DNA from: Desulfitobacterium dehalogenans ATCC 51507
Lineage (GTDB): Bacteria > Bacillota > Desulfitobacteriia > Desulfitobacteriales > Desulfitobacteriaceae
DNA length: 64,000 nucleotides
NCBI RefSeq assembly: GCF_000243155.2
Contig: NC_018017.1
Location: 1,860,001-1,924,000, forward strand
Direction: 5' to 3'
Below are positions 9,410 to 18,624 of this stretch, piece after piece. The first letter of the stretch is position 1, and each line of letters starts with the position of its first letter. The translations under genes and the position numbers were made by a program. The notes below the pieces were generated by a model, which was not told the DNA's origin, made no database searches, and worked only from the letters and a program-made list of their open reading frames with translations.

Positions 9410-9526
9410 TGAAAAATCCACGAAGTTTAATAAGTTCTTAAAATCATTACAGGAAAGAGAGAGTTATAAGATATTCAGGATGCCCTGTATGGCAAGCTGG
9501 GAGAATGAGTAGGGAGTCAAAAAGTC

Positions 9527-9706
9527 ATGGCCGTAGCTTATCCTTTGACATCGGATGGACAAATTGTCAGAGCCTTATGTTTTATTGCTTCTACCAGTGC
9601 CATTGATCAGGATATTCCAGACACGGCAAAATCTTTAGAGTGGGCGACAGGGTCTTACGTTGACAACTTGGAGAAATTCTTTCTCTCTTATGGCGCCCAA
9701 CCCTAA
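9527..9706 (+). CDS. Small unrecognised ORF (59 residues)
   Basis: An ATG frame with AGGGAG about ten bases upstream encodes 59 residues (begins MAVAYPLTSDGQIVRALCF, ends FFLSYGAQP). The composition is protein-like, with no low-complexity or shadow-frame character, but it has no family I recognise. Because it follows the flavoprotein relic, it may equally be the end of another decayed gene that happens to keep an ATG. Confidence that it is expressed is low. Confidence 0.35.
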   Translation: MAVAYPLTSDGQIVRALCFIASTSAIDQDIPDTAKSLEWATGSYVDNLEKFFLSYGAQP

Positions 9707-9870
9707 TCAAATAGCTCTTTTAGAATCGCTGAGTGTGCTGATTTTTATGTGAAAATGTAGATGACATCGTGGATTTTCAGGAAAATTTAAAAAGCGTCAT
9801 ACGGTAACATTAACAGTACTTTTTGGTTAAAAATAGTAGGATTAATATTATTCTTAGTTTTTATCTGATT

Positions 9871-10830
9871 TTAAATCTTAACACTATTAGGTTTTTCTTT
9901 TATTGTGAAGTCCTGGAAGTTTTCTAATAAATATGATTTGATTAGGGATACTAATGTTTTTATCTCTGAATTTTCCTTTTGGCTATTATGATACAAAACA
10001 ATTATAGATAGCTTAAGGGTATCATGAATAGGTATTGTTATTTTGTTGCTTGAGATTAAATTTCTTGTTAAATTAACGCTTAAACTAACGATATCATTGC
10101 TAAGAGCTATTCCTTGAGCAAGCCGAATATTGCTGCTACGGGTAACAATATTTGGTTCACCGTATTCTTCCAGCATAGAGCGAATACAATCCTCTAATAG
10201 CGGTTCTTTGAAGCAACATAACGGCAGAGCAACGAGCTCCTGCTTCGTAAAAAATTTCTTTTTTGCGTAAACAGAGTTAGGACTAACATTAGCAACCATA
10301 CCGATTTCAAGTAAATATTCATAAGTAAGCTCCTCAGGAAACGTTAATTCCTCTAATGCATAACTGGGAATATTGACCAATCCGATACTGCTAACGTTTT
10401 GATTTTTTAAGCTCTTTATAACTTCGAACGGAAGCTGTTCTAATATTAAATACTTGCTGTTTATTAAATTCTTGGAAAAAATATTTACCATATCAAGAAT
10501 GATACCGCTTACCGAAAAAAGGGCAGTCGTATAAATTGAAAAGGTATCATTTATCTTCCCTCCGCTTATAGGACTAATATTATGACTCTTTTCTTTAAAA
10601 TCTTCATAGCATTTGAGAAATTCCTTTGTGCAGACGGCAAATTTTTCACCATCACCGGTTAATATAAAACCATGTTTGGTGCGATCAAATAACTCAATAT
10701 TATATTCCTTCTCTAAAGACTTTATTGCTTGACTTAATCCTTGTGGGGATATATAGAGGTCTTTTGCCGATTGTGATATAGACAATGTTCTTACAACATC
10801 AAGAAAATAGTATAAATGCTCGATTTGCAT
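9871..10830 (-). CDS. LysR family transcriptional regulator
   Basis: A 319-residue LysR-type regulator. The N-terminal winged helix is clear (MQIEHLYYFLDVVRTLSISQ, then SAKDLYISPQGLSQAIKSLE with the recognition helix, residues about 1-60), followed by a periplasmic-binding-protein-like effector domain (about 90-300). It shows the common LysR length. The ATG at 10830 has AAAGGGGGC upstream. Flanking DNA on both sides is decayed, so its regulated gene may have been lost; the flavoprotein relic at 9.2-9.4 kb is a candidate. It is noticeably richer in AT than the molybdoenzyme operons. Confidence 0.88.
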   Translation of the reverse strand: MQIEHLYYFLDVVRTLSISQSAKDLYISPQGLSQAIKSLEKEYNIELFDRTKHGFILTGDGEKFAVCTKEFLKCYEDFKEKSHNISPISGGKINDTFSIYTTALFSVSGIILDMVNIFSKNLINSKYLILEQLPFEVIKSLKNQNVSSIGLVNIPSYALEELTFPEELTYEYLLEIGMVANVSPNSVYAKKKFFTKQELVALPLCCFKEPLLEDCIRSMLEEYGEPNIVTRSSNIRLAQGIALSNDIVSLSVNLTRNLISSNKITIPIHDTLKLSIIVLYHNSQKENSEIKTLVSLIKSYLLENFQDFTIKEKPNSVKI

Positions 10831-11272
10831 TGCTGTTGCCCCCTTTCAATAATGACCCCTAAGTCAAGACATGAATAAAGTTTTAATTAGTCTTCTTTCG
10901 CGTTTTGATCATTAAGCGCAAATTGTCAATGATGGGCTTCATCCGGACATACGCTTCCAAATGATGAGAGAGTCTGTTCTTTTCTTCACTAGTCTGGTTT
11001 ATATATCGTTTCAGTAGCGTTGCATCCAAATAAAAAAACTTATGTCAATACCAAAATCGTCTTTATTTTAATTCCTTATAATTTACTTATATGGTGTTTA
11101 CAACCATTTGCCTTTTTCCTCTTTTGCCCAAAGGATTGTTTGTCTAAGAGGTAGCCCTATTCCACATTTTACACATATTCTTTACAGTATTACTGGGTCA
11201 TAGGTTAAATCATCTAGCCACTGTGTATCTTCTTCTTTCAAGATATTATGCTCCGTCATTCTATAGATCTCT
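10831..11272 (-). other. Gene-poor strip with unassigned open fragments
   Basis: On the minus strand, 11041 to 10883 is open for about 52 codons (contains TLLKRYINQTSEEKNRLSHH and EAYVRMKPIIDNLRLMIK) and ends in TAA at 10883, but it lacks a convincing start. A second short frame near 11180-11270 ends in LTYDPVIL. Neither is recognised. They look like ends of decayed genes next to the transposase fragment at 11273-11581. Confidence 0.4.
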
Positions 11273-11581
11273 TCATAGCTTGAGCAGGACTAAAGAACAG
11301 TAGGTCATCAGGGCTAAGAGTACTTGGTTGATTACTATGTTTTCGCTTGTGCCGTAAAAGTGTTTAATTTGAGCATGCTGCTTGAGCCATTTAAAGAACA
11401 ACTCGATCTGCCAGCGGTAGCGATACATCTCACCTAATTCTTCGGCACTCAAATCAAAATCATTGGTCAAGATGGTGAAGGGTTCATTGATCGTGTCATC
11501 TAGGGTTACTTCCCGAAGGGTATGCTTCATTTTTCGAGAACCTGTTCCTAAGATGACATCCACGTCCTCAGCTTTATGCAA
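11273..11581 (-). mobile_element. IS4-family transposase C-terminal fragment
   Basis: About 100 residues of an IS4-type DDE transposase. The Y-(2)-R-(3)-E-(6)-K signature is visible in YRYRWQIELFFKWLKQ, containing the third catalytic acid, followed by the usual HFYGTSENIVINQVLLALM tail. The N-terminal two thirds with the two catalytic aspartates are absent, and no terminal inverted repeats were found, so the element is dead. It marks the 9-12 kb strip as a site of past insertion and deletion. Confidence 0.8.
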
Positions 11582-12064
11582 CGCTACTGATATCGTTTAG
11601 TCTCTTAGTTTAAATATTCCAAATCTAAATGATTTGGTAATGTATAAATTTGCTTATTTAATATAAGTATAAGTGATGAATATTTATAAAATAATAATTA
11701 ATTTTATTTTTAATTAAAAAATTAAATAAAATAATGGCAAATAAGCTATTTTTTATGGACAATGTCATAAATAGTGTTAGAACAAGGTTATTATACTACA
11801 ATTTAAATTAAAAGCAATATGTGAAAGTTAAGATAAGTATAAACTTTTATTTGATGAGATTGAACTAATTGATTGATAGCATAAAGTTTTTATAATGATA
11901 AGATGAATTGCATATAGTGAACGTTCTTCAGATAACAGGATTACTCCATATTTATTAAGAGGTGGTGACTTTGAGACTTGATACTTAGGCAGTAGTAGAA
12001 TCTGTCAGGAGTGATGCGGCTTGCATCAGACAAATTACTAAGGGTATTGTAGAAGGAGGTTATT
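11582..12064 (+). promoter_or_regulatory. AT-rich control region upstream of the first molybdoenzyme operon
   Basis: A very AT-rich stretch of 480 bases without a gene. It contains a near-perfect dyad at about 11701-11733 (ATTTTATTTTTAATT against AATTAAATAAAAT). A promoter-like pair, TTGATT (11869-11874) and TATAAT (11891-11896) with 16-base spacing, points at the operon. A small hairpin GATGC/GCATC and the ribosome site AGAAGGAGG precede the ATG at 12065. The dyad could bind an FNR/CRP-type regulator, but its half-site spacing does not fit the FNR or dehalobox consensus. Confidence 0.5.
11869..11896 (+). promoter_or_regulatory. Probable promoter of the 12.1-17.2 kb operon
   Basis: TTGATT-16-TATAAT, a full consensus -10, about 170 bases upstream of the first start codon. 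Confidence 0.5.
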
Positions 12065-14770
12065 ATGAATACTAAAAGTCTTGCCAATTCATTGCCAAAG
12101 ATGTCGAGAAGAAGTTTTTTAAAGTCAAGTTTAGCTATTACCGGGGCTGCGGCTTTGGGCGGTGGAACTGCCTTTGCTGGGACCGCGTTGGCTGCTTCTG
12201 GCAATCCTGTGCCCAATGGTAATGCTAAGTGGGTAAAACATTATTGTGGATCATGTATTTGGCCAAACTGTGGTACTGAGGTTAAGGTCGTTAACGGAGT
12301 TGCAGTTGAGGTTCGCGGGAATAAAGAACACCCGTCTAATCAAGGTACGTTATGTCCACGCGGAGCGGCCCAGTTGATGAATCTTTATAATCCTTACCGT
12401 ATCAAGGCCCCCTTAAAACGTACCAATCCCGAGAAGGGGCTTGATGTAGATCCCGGTTGGGTAGAAATTAGTTGGGAAGAGGCAATGGATACCGTCACTG
12501 AAAAAATTCGTGCGGCACAAGCTAAAGACCCTAGAAAATTGATGATGATGTACGGTTTTGCGGGCAATCTTCATGAGACTCCTTTTGTGAAACTATTTAC
12601 AGCGATTTTTGGTACTCCGAATTATTCCATGAGCTGCGGACCCTTATGTGAAGTGCACCATGCTCCCGCCATGTTTAACGCAACCTTTGTTGACCGTATT
12701 GATGCCGGCCGGTGTAATTATTTGATTACTTTTGGCCGTAATTTAGGCGGTTCGGCAATGTTTGCGAGCGGGCCCGGACGCGCAATGGCTGACGCAGTTG
12801 ATCGTGGAATGAAACTGGTGGTCTTTGATCCCCATGCGACTCCTGATGCTTCTAAAGGTGAATGGGTACCTATTCGCCCTGGTACCGATAATGCTGTGGG
12901 TATGGCAATGCTTCACGTTATTTTATATGAGCTTAATACATTTGACGTTGATGCAGTGAAAAATCGTTGCAATGGTCCTTACCTTATCGATAAACAAGGT
13001 GATTATGTTCGTCACCCGGAAAGTAACAAGCCTCTGATTTGGGATGAGGCAGACGGCAAAGCAAAAGTCTTTGACGACCCAACCTTAACCAATCCCGCTA
13101 TCTTAGGCGAATACACTGTAAACGGTGTTTCGGCCTTTCCCGCCTTCGTTGCTATACGAGAAAGCGTAGCGACTGCAACTCCCGAATGGGCGGAGGAGAT
13201 CTCCAGTGTACCGGCTGCAGATATTCGACGCATTACCAAGAATTTGGTAGAGGCCGCTTGTATCGGTTCTACAATTAATATTGACGGGTTTGAATTCCCT
13301 TACCGTCCTGTTGCAGTAACTGTGGGACGTGGCAGTGCCAACAATATGATGGGAATGAATTTCTATATTCTTGCTGACATTATCAATATGGTATTAGGAG
13401 CCATTGGTGTACCCGGTTCCTTGCTTCACGCCGCTGGCCCGAAATTTATTTTTGAAGACGGCATGATGCGTGAAAACCCGATTGCTTTTTACACTACCGA
13501 TAGGGAAAAGAAATTTTCTATTCCTAACAATGATTATACAATGAAGCAATTCTATCCTTTGTCAAGATTCCCAGTCCTGGGTGCAACAATGGGTGCCATT
13601 CTTGATCCCCAAAAATATTATCTTGACTATGAACTTGAAGTTCTTTTCCCGCATGGTGCGAATCCTTTCCAAAATGATGCAGACTATGAAACAACGGCCA
13701 AGGCATTCCAAAAGGTTCCTTTCATCTTTACTGTTGGCTATCATTTGGACGAAACGTCAATGTTCTGCGATATTATTCTCCCCGAATGTTCCCATATGGA
13801 ACGATATCAAAACCGTCCCATTAATGAAACCATGACAGTTGGCCTGGATAGCATTGCTTTGGACGGTCTGAACTATAAAGAGCCTGTGGTTGATTTAGTC
13901 TATAATACAAGACAATACGATGATGTTATCGTCGAACTTGCTGACCGTTTGGGGCTGACTCCTAAGCTAAACACTATCTACAACGGCTTCTATAAATTGT
14001 CGGGAGAATTCAGTCTGGATCCCGGTAAAAAGTATACCTACCCTGAAATGCTTGATATTCGGTTGAAGGGCTTTAGCGGCAGTGCCTCAAAGGGCGTGGA
14101 ATACTTCCGTGAACATGGCTTCCTAATGAAAAATATACCTCTTAAGGAATGCTATGAATATTACTTCTTTAAAGGCAAAGGCAGGCTGCCACTCTACAAT
14201 TGGCGTGATCTTTCTGCTGGCAGAGCATTGCAGCGCAGCCTTGACAAATATGGCGTAAAAGTCCCTGCCTGGGATAACCAGGAAGAAGCGATGAGGGAAT
14301 ATACTCCGGTACCCAAGTGGTTCGACAATCATCTAACCAACAAATCAGATGAATTTGATATGACTGTAGCTAACTGGAAGATTTCACCTCGGAGCTTAGG
14401 CCTTGGTGGACAGGACGATAATGTCTGGCTTCGTGAGGTTGTAGAAACTTGGGAATATGATGGGTTAAATATACAAATTAACCCTGTTACAGCTGCAGCC
14501 AAGGGCTTAAAGACTGGGGATAAAGTAATTATTGAGTCGCAGCATGGAGGCAAAGTTGAGGGGATTTTACAAGTTACCAACTTGATCCATCCCGAAGTTG
14601 TGGGCTTCCCAGCCCAAGGTGGGCGTATTTCCCAATTTATGAACCCTATTTCCCGTAAAGGTTCAAACTATAACCGTCTATTAACATACAAAGAAGGCTA
14701 TGTCTTATCTGAAAACGGATCGGTTTCTGTTTCGTCTAGAGTAAAAATCAGTAAAGCGGAGGTGAAGTAG
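12065..14770 (+). CDS. Tat-exported molybdopterin oxidoreductase catalytic subunit, Cys-type (PsrA/TtrA-like)
   Basis: A 901-residue catalytic subunit of the DMSO-reductase superfamily, exported folded by the Tat system (SRRSFLK at 14-20, then a hydrophobic run and ALAAS cleavage site). The [4Fe-4S] cluster ligands are C61, C64, C69 and C97 (CX2CX4CX27C). The likely molybdenum ligand is C195 in CGPLCEVHHAPAM, aligned by position with the Cys/Sec of NapA and FdhH. The C-terminal molybdopterin-dinucleotide-binding region includes INPVTAAAKGLKTGDKV. Family members with this gene order reduce polysulfide, thiosulfate, tetrathionate or similar compounds; the substrate here is unknown. It is first gene of an operon with tight spacing (one base to the next start). 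Confidence 0.88.
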   Translation: MNTKSLANSLPKMSRRSFLKSSLAITGAAALGGGTAFAGTALAASGNPVPNGNAKWVKHYCGSCIWPNCGTEVKVVNGVAVEVRGNKEHPSNQGTLCPRGAAQLMNLYNPYRIKAPLKRTNPEKGLDVDPGWVEISWEEAMDTVTEKIRAAQAKDPRKLMMMYGFAGNLHETPFVKLFTAIFGTPNYSMSCGPLCEVHHAPAMFNATFVDRIDAGRCNYLITFGRNLGGSAMFASGPGRAMADAVDRGMKLVVFDPHATPDASKGEWVPIRPGTDNAVGMAMLHVILYELNTFDVDAVKNRCNGPYLIDKQGDYVRHPESNKPLIWDEADGKAKVFDDPTLTNPAILGEYTVNGVSAFPAFVAIRESVATATPEWAEEISSVPAADIRRITKNLVEAACIGSTINIDGFEFPYRPVAVTVGRGSANNMMGMNFYILADIINMVLGAIGVPGSLLHAAGPKFIFEDGMMRENPIAFYTTDREKKFSIPNNDYTMKQFYPLSRFPVLGATMGAILDPQKYYLDYELEVLFPHGANPFQNDADYETTAKAFQKVPFIFTVGYHLDETSMFCDIILPECSHMERYQNRPINETMTVGLDSIALDGLNYKEPVVDLVYNTRQYDDVIVELADRLGLTPKLNTIYNGFYKLSGEFSLDPGKKYTYPEMLDIRLKGFSGSASKGVEYFREHGFLMKNIPLKECYEYYFFKGKGRLPLYNWRDLSAGRALQRSLDKYGVKVPAWDNQEEAMREYTPVPKWFDNHLTNKSDEFDMTVANWKISPRSLGLGGQDDNVWLREVVETWEYDGLNIQINPVTAAAKGLKTGDKVIIESQHGGKVEGILQVTNLIHPEVVGFPAQGGRISQFMNPISRKGSNYNRLLTYKEGYVLSENGSVSVSSRVKISKAEVK

Positions 14771-14771
14771 T

Positions 14772-15374
14772 ATGAGATACGGGATGATCATCGATTTAAA
14801 AAGATGTGTTGGTTGTAATGCCTGTACGGTGATTTGCAAACAAAAAAACGGTACTCCTAAAGGTGTCTTTTGGGGTAAAGTCTATGCTACTGAAGCAGGA
14901 GAGTATCCTCATGCCCGCCGAGAGTATAAGCCTGCGATGTGTATGCATTGCGACGATGCCCCATGTGTTAGCGCTTGTCCCACGGGAGCAAGCTACAAGC
15001 GGGAAGATGGAATAGTACTTGTTGACCAAAATAAATGTATTGGCTGTCGTTATTGCATGGTTGCTTGTCCTTATGATGCCCGCTATTTTGATTTCGGTGC
15101 CGAAGGCAGCTACTTCCCAGATAAGGATCCTAATCCTTATGAGGAGGAACAGGCAGGAAAACGAAAAAAAGGGACGGTTAGCAAGTGTACTTTGTGTGTT
15201 GACCGTATAGAAGAAGGTGACATACCTGCATGTGCTCAGGTTTGCCCCTCGAAAGCCCGTACTTTTGGTGATCTCGATGATCCCAAGTTTAAAGAACTCA
15301 TTGTTCAGCGCGGAGGCTATCAAGAAAAAAGCCACGTTGGTACTAACCCATCGGTTTATTACTTACCGAGATAG
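14772..15374 (+). CDS. Four-cluster ferredoxin-type electron-transfer subunit (PsrB/NrfC-like)
   Basis: A 200-residue subunit with sixteen cysteines arranged as four [4Fe-4S] sites: CVGCNACTVICK, CMHCDDAPCVSACP, CIGCRYCMVACP and CTLCVDRI...CAQVCP. It would ferry electrons from the NrfD-type anchor to the catalytic subunit. It has no signal peptide, as expected for hitch-hiker Tat export with the catalytic partner. The start follows GGAGGTGAAGTAGT and nearly touches the upstream stop. The family role is well known; the exact partner is inferred from gene order. Confidence 0.92.
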   Translation: MRYGMIIDLKRCVGCNACTVICKQKNGTPKGVFWGKVYATEAGEYPHARREYKPAMCMHCDDAPCVSACPTGASYKREDGIVLVDQNKCIGCRYCMVACPYDARYFDFGAEGSYFPDKDPNPYEEEQAGKRKKGTVSKCTLCVDRIEEGDIPACAQVCPSKARTFGDLDDPKFKELIVQRGGYQEKSHVGTNPSVYYLPR

Positions 15375-15385
15375 GAGGAAATACT

Positions 15386-16465
15386 ATGAATATAACGGAA
15401 GATATTAATCTGCCTAAGTCTTTTTTTGTTCCTGCCGTTATCCTTGCTATTGTAGGTATCTGCACTTGGATTTTCCAACTGGTGTCAGGTATGCAGGTAA
15501 CGGGACTTGATCAAGGTGTAGTATGGGGGCTCTATATCGCTGCCTTCTTTGCTGCTGTTGGCGGCGGGGCTGCTTTATTAGCGATCGTCGGTATTTCGGA
15601 ATTTAAAAATATTCTTAGCCCTGTTGCCAAAAGCAAGACATTGATACTTGCAATGACTGCCTTTATCATAGGCGGGATTTTAATTACTATGGATCTCGGC
15701 AATCCCGTTCAAATGTTGAGATTGATTACCTCCTTTAGATTCCAGTCAATGATGGTTTGGGACTTTTGGTTTCTAGCCTTGTGCTTCTTAGCTGCTCTCT
15801 TCTTTTTATTAAAGGTACGTAAGAGTGGCAATGGAGGCAAAACTTTTGGTGTGATTGCTATTGCTGCTGCTTTACTTGTAGTTATTGTTGAAGGTTTTAT
15901 GCTTTCAAGCATGGCAGCACACAGTATGTGGGGATCGGGTATAACCGTTGTATCCTTCTTGATTAGTGCAGCAATTATGGGTTGTGCTCTGGCGATGTTA
16001 ATTATGCCCCAAAATGACTCTATTCGTAAAATCCTCCAGACTGTGCTCATACTTAGTCTTATTGTAACCCTTGCGGAAGTTTTTACCGGAGCCTTGACTG
16101 GCAACCCTGAAACCAAGTCTGAAATGATGTTTGTTCTTAGCGGTAAGGCCGCCCCTTTCTTTTGGATTCAGCTGATTATTGGGCTGCTTGTACCCTTATA
16201 CTTATTGATTAAGTGTAATAAACCTATCGCTGTTGCTCTATTGGCAGCAATTGGTGTTGTTTTTGAGAAAATTTGGGTATTGGCTGCCGGTCAAGCAAGT
16301 CATTGGATGCAAGAATCTTTAAATGCTTATTTTCCCTCACTGATAGAATATATTACTGTTATCGGTGCTGCTGCTATCGGGGTATTGTTATTTGTGCTTC
16401 TAATGAAGCTCTTTAACGGTAAAGTTTCTACTGCGTCTAAAAATCAGAACATGCAGGCTATATAA
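15386..16465 (+). CDS. NrfD/PsrC-type integral membrane subunit
   Basis: A 359-residue polytopic protein with about eight to ten hydrophobic helices, matching the NrfD/PsrC family that oxidises menaquinol and anchors the Fe-S subunit. Typical wording includes VWGLYIAAFFAAVGGGAALL and MAAHSMWGSGITVVSFLISA. The ATG is preceded by GATAGGAGGAAATACT, 11 bases after the previous stop. No haem-ligand pattern was evident, consistent with this family, which carries no haem. It would couple menaquinol oxidation to the reductase encoded at 12065-14770. Confidence 0.88.
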   Translation: MNITEDINLPKSFFVPAVILAIVGICTWIFQLVSGMQVTGLDQGVVWGLYIAAFFAAVGGGAALLAIVGISEFKNILSPVAKSKTLILAMTAFIIGGILITMDLGNPVQMLRLITSFRFQSMMVWDFWFLALCFLAALFFLLKVRKSGNGGKTFGVIAIAAALLVVIVEGFMLSSMAAHSMWGSGITVVSFLISAAIMGCALAMLIMPQNDSIRKILQTVLILSLIVTLAEVFTGALTGNPETKSEMMFVLSGKAAPFFWIQLIIGLLVPLYLLIKCNKPIAVALLAAIGVVFEKIWVLAAGQASHWMQESLNAYFPSLIEYITVIGAAAIGVLLFVLLMKLFNGKVSTASKNQNMQAI

Positions 16466-16488
16466 TTCGAAGAGAAAAGGAGCAAATT

Positions 16489-17169
16489 ATGCCAAATAGT
16501 ATTGTAGCTGATCAAGAATTGCATTCATCATTATTTGACTGGCAAACTATCAGCAATGCCTTTGCTTTCCTTGCCTCAATATTAAATAATCAGCCTGATC
16601 AAGAAATGATCAAAAGACTTCGTACAGTATTTAATGAAGAAGAGTCTCCCTTTCAAAGGCAAGGCGGTTCGTATCAACTGATTGCCGGGTATCTTAATGA
16701 CAGTGATCAGAAGTCTATTGCGGAATTAGTTCAAGAGCTGTCTGTGGAATGGACACGTCTTTTTCGGGGTATAAGTCCTGTCTACTGCCCCCAACCTCCA
16801 TATGCAGGTGTTTATAACTCTGTGGACGGCGTGGGAGTAGATGCCATCATGGCGATAACACAGCTCTATTCATCACACGGTCTAGGAATTCGGCAGGACA
16901 ATCATAACCGTATGGATTATCTGGGGACTCTGTTAGATTTTATCAGTATCCTTGCAAAAAGAGCTGCTCAAGAAACGGAATTGGGGAATTTCACAGTCGA
17001 GGAAGCGATTAAAACAGACATTCTCGATTTCCTACAAAAGTATATTTTGCCATGGGTAGATAAATTTATTGATAACGCACAAGAATATGCGCAAACCGAT
17101 TTGTTCAGAGGATATTTGATTCTGCTATCAGAATCCTTAAAGGAACTTAAGATTCTTATTGAAGATTAA
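16489..17169 (+). CDS. TorD/DmsD-family molybdoenzyme maturation chaperone
   Basis: A 226-residue, alpha-helical cytoplasmic protein. The core YSxLFxGxx-PxPPYxSVY region of TorD-like chaperones is recognisable as EWTRLFRGISPVYCPQPPYAGVY (about 85-107). Such proteins bind the Tat signal and apo-enzyme until molybdenum cofactor and clusters are inserted. Its place as last gene of the operon 12065-17169 marks the catalytic subunit of this operon as its client. The ribosome site is AAAAGGAGCAAATT. Confidence 0.8.
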   Translation: MPNSIVADQELHSSLFDWQTISNAFAFLASILNNQPDQEMIKRLRTVFNEEESPFQRQGGSYQLIAGYLNDSDQKSIAELVQELSVEWTRLFRGISPVYCPQPPYAGVYNSVDGVGVDAIMAITQLYSSHGLGIRQDNHNRMDYLGTLLDFISILAKRAAQETELGNFTVEEAIKTDILDFLQKYILPWVDKFIDNAQEYAQTDLFRGYLILLSESLKELKILIED

Positions 17170-17258
17170 AATAGTACTCCCCTATTCGGTACTTAAAAAG
17201 CACAGTCTTGCTTAGTATAATGTAGTGAACCAAGAAAAATAGACATTGAAAGAATAAA

Positions 17259-17294
17259 GGGATTGTCTCAATGAGACAATCCCAGATTTTTTTT
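17259..17294. terminator. Bidirectional terminator between the operon and the MetE-like gene
   Basis: GGGATTGTCTCA / TGAGACAATCCC (one-base loop) is followed by AGATTTTTTTT on the plus strand; on the minus strand AAAG-rich sequence precedes it. It separates the convergent genes at 17169 and 17293. Confidence 0.8.
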
Positions 17295-18366
17295 AATGGG
17301 TAGAGGAGGCACTTAACTCCTGCAAGAGAACATAAATCCTTTCCGCCAGATCTATATCCAAGGTTCCGGTGCCGCAGCTTGGAGTGAGCATACTTTGTGA
17401 CCGCAGCCTGTCTTCGCTGACTCCTCTTTTGGTCAGCTCTTTAATATTTCCTTCCAGACGCTTACCCAGGCTGGCTGCAGTTTCCCCCCAAGCTTTTATC
17501 GAAGTCGGAACGATGCCCCAGGAAAGAATGCCGCCTCTCTGGAGAAATTTTTCCAGAGGTTCAGCCAGAACGGCCATACTTGTCATGTATTCATAAGCAT
17601 CAAAATTGACGATCTTAATCTTTGAGTCGAAGATGAGAGTCCAATCCATTCCGGCACAGACGTGAACTCCAGGTATCCCACCCTCGGCGAGAATTCCTTC
17701 AGCCACTTCATTAAGGTTGCCAATCAAAGTATTGCGATCTAAAGTCAGGTGGGTTGAGGCCCCATAAGCATACAATCCGGGGTCATCGATGGACATCAGG
17801 ACGGGTAGTCCGTACTGAGCCAGACGCCTCGTCTGCCAACGGGCGTGCAATCTTAAGGACTTAACAAGGATATCCCGCTGATATTCATCATAATAGGCGG
17901 CTCTGCGGTTTTGATCCGTAATTTGCATCCCCAGAGTTACTGGGCCGCTTAACTGTCCTTTCAACAGCAATGCTCCTTGAGTGCCTTTGTGGTCAAGGTC
18001 GTTACAAAACTCATTGAATCCCACTCCTCCCTCCGGGGTGAAGCTGAATTCTTCTAAGGCATGTTGATCGCCTGCTTCAGCATGGAGATAATATTCGTAG
18101 AAACGGGCCATCCGTTCCGTCCAATCCGGGGTGTCCGCCTGGAAACGGGGCTGATCAAATCCTTCAATACACCCTGTTTCGACAAGAATTCTTAAATACT
18201 GTCCCACAAAAGAACTTTTTGCTCCTAGTTGGGGGAGTTGCGGCCAATGAGGTGCTTTAGGGAGGGTTTTCCATATTTGCTTTAAGGCTGTTTCAGCTTG
18301 AGCATAGGGAAGGCTGCCTACACCTGTGGCGAGGAATTGGGGTTGCCAGTTTGCCGAATCTAACAT
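17293..18366 (-). CDS. MetE C-terminal/UROD-like protein
   Basis: A 357-residue single-domain protein of the uroporphyrinogen-decarboxylase/cobalamin-independent methionine-synthase fold. It starts with ATGVGSLPYAQAETAL, as in archaeal-type MetE-like proteins. It keeps probable zinc ligands in HVCAGMDW and TPSCGTGTL, so a zinc-activated thiol methyl transfer is likely. The N-terminal half of full MetE is absent, as in corrinoid-dependent methyltransferases of this superfamily. Donor and acceptor are unknown. The ATG at 18366 is followed by normal coding text, and the gene is monocistronic with a shared terminator behind it. Confidence 0.75.
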   Translation of the reverse strand: MLDSANWQPQFLATGVGSLPYAQAETALKQIWKTLPKAPHWPQLPQLGAKSSFVGQYLRILVETGCIEGFDQPRFQADTPDWTERMARFYEYYLHAEAGDQHALEEFSFTPEGGVGFNEFCNDLDHKGTQGALLLKGQLSGPVTLGMQITDQNRRAAYYDEYQRDILVKSLRLHARWQTRRLAQYGLPVLMSIDDPGLYAYGASTHLTLDRNTLIGNLNEVAEGILAEGGIPGVHVCAGMDWTLIFDSKIKIVNFDAYEYMTSMAVLAEPLEKFLQRGGILSWGIVPTSIKAWGETAASLGKRLEGNIKELTKRGVSEDRLRSQSMLTPSCGTGTLDIDLAERIYVLLQELSASSTH

Positions 18367-18502
18367 AGAATAACCTGCTTTCTTCAGAGAGTATTAATGG
18401 ATGCATAATCCAGTAGTAAAAGCTCGATAGAATAATGATATAATAATTAAGTACAAACTTGCTGTATTTTGGGATTTCTATACATAGATTATAGCTTTAA
18501 TG

Positions 18503-18553
18503 GAAGTCATTAGCAAAGGAATAAGGGGTCAGCAGACTTGATGCTATGACTTC
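18503..18553 (+). promoter_or_regulatory. Hairpin in the leader of the UvrC-like gene
   Basis: GAAGTCATTAGCA (18503-18515) pairs with TGCTATGACTTC (18542-18553) with one bulge. It lies between a TATAATAATT-rich promoter area and the start codon. Role unknown. Confidence 0.3.
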
Positions 18554-18570
18554 TAAGTTGGAGTAGGGAT

Positions 18571-18624
18571 GTTGAAAAGTGATGGATCATAAGGAATGTT
18601 GAAAAGTGATGGATCATAAGGAAT
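18571..18624 (+). repeat. 27-bp tandem duplication over the start codon of the UvrC-like gene
   Basis: The 27-base unit beginning GTTGAAAAGTGATGGATC occurs twice in direct succession (18571-18597 and 18598-18624). It contains the ATG and first codons. In the first copy the reading frame ATG GAT CAT AAG GAA TGT runs into TGA, making a six-codon upstream ORF; the second copy supplies the productive ATG at 18609. The better ribosome site (GGAG/AGGGA) sits ahead of the first copy only. Confidence 0.9.

Noticed and set aside
11710-11725. Dehalobox-like TTAAT...ATTAA upstream of the first molybdoenzyme operon
   Set aside because: The half-sites are six bases apart, not four as in CprK-type sites, and the region is almost pure AT.
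14796-15335. 179-codon minus-strand frame opposite the Fe-S subunit
   Set aside because: Antisense shadow of cysteine-rich coding DNA; the same happens opposite the other Fe-S genes, for example 46576-47025.
18571-18624. CRISPR-like repeat
   Set aside because: Only two directly adjoining 27-bp copies without spacers; no cas genes anywhere in the window.
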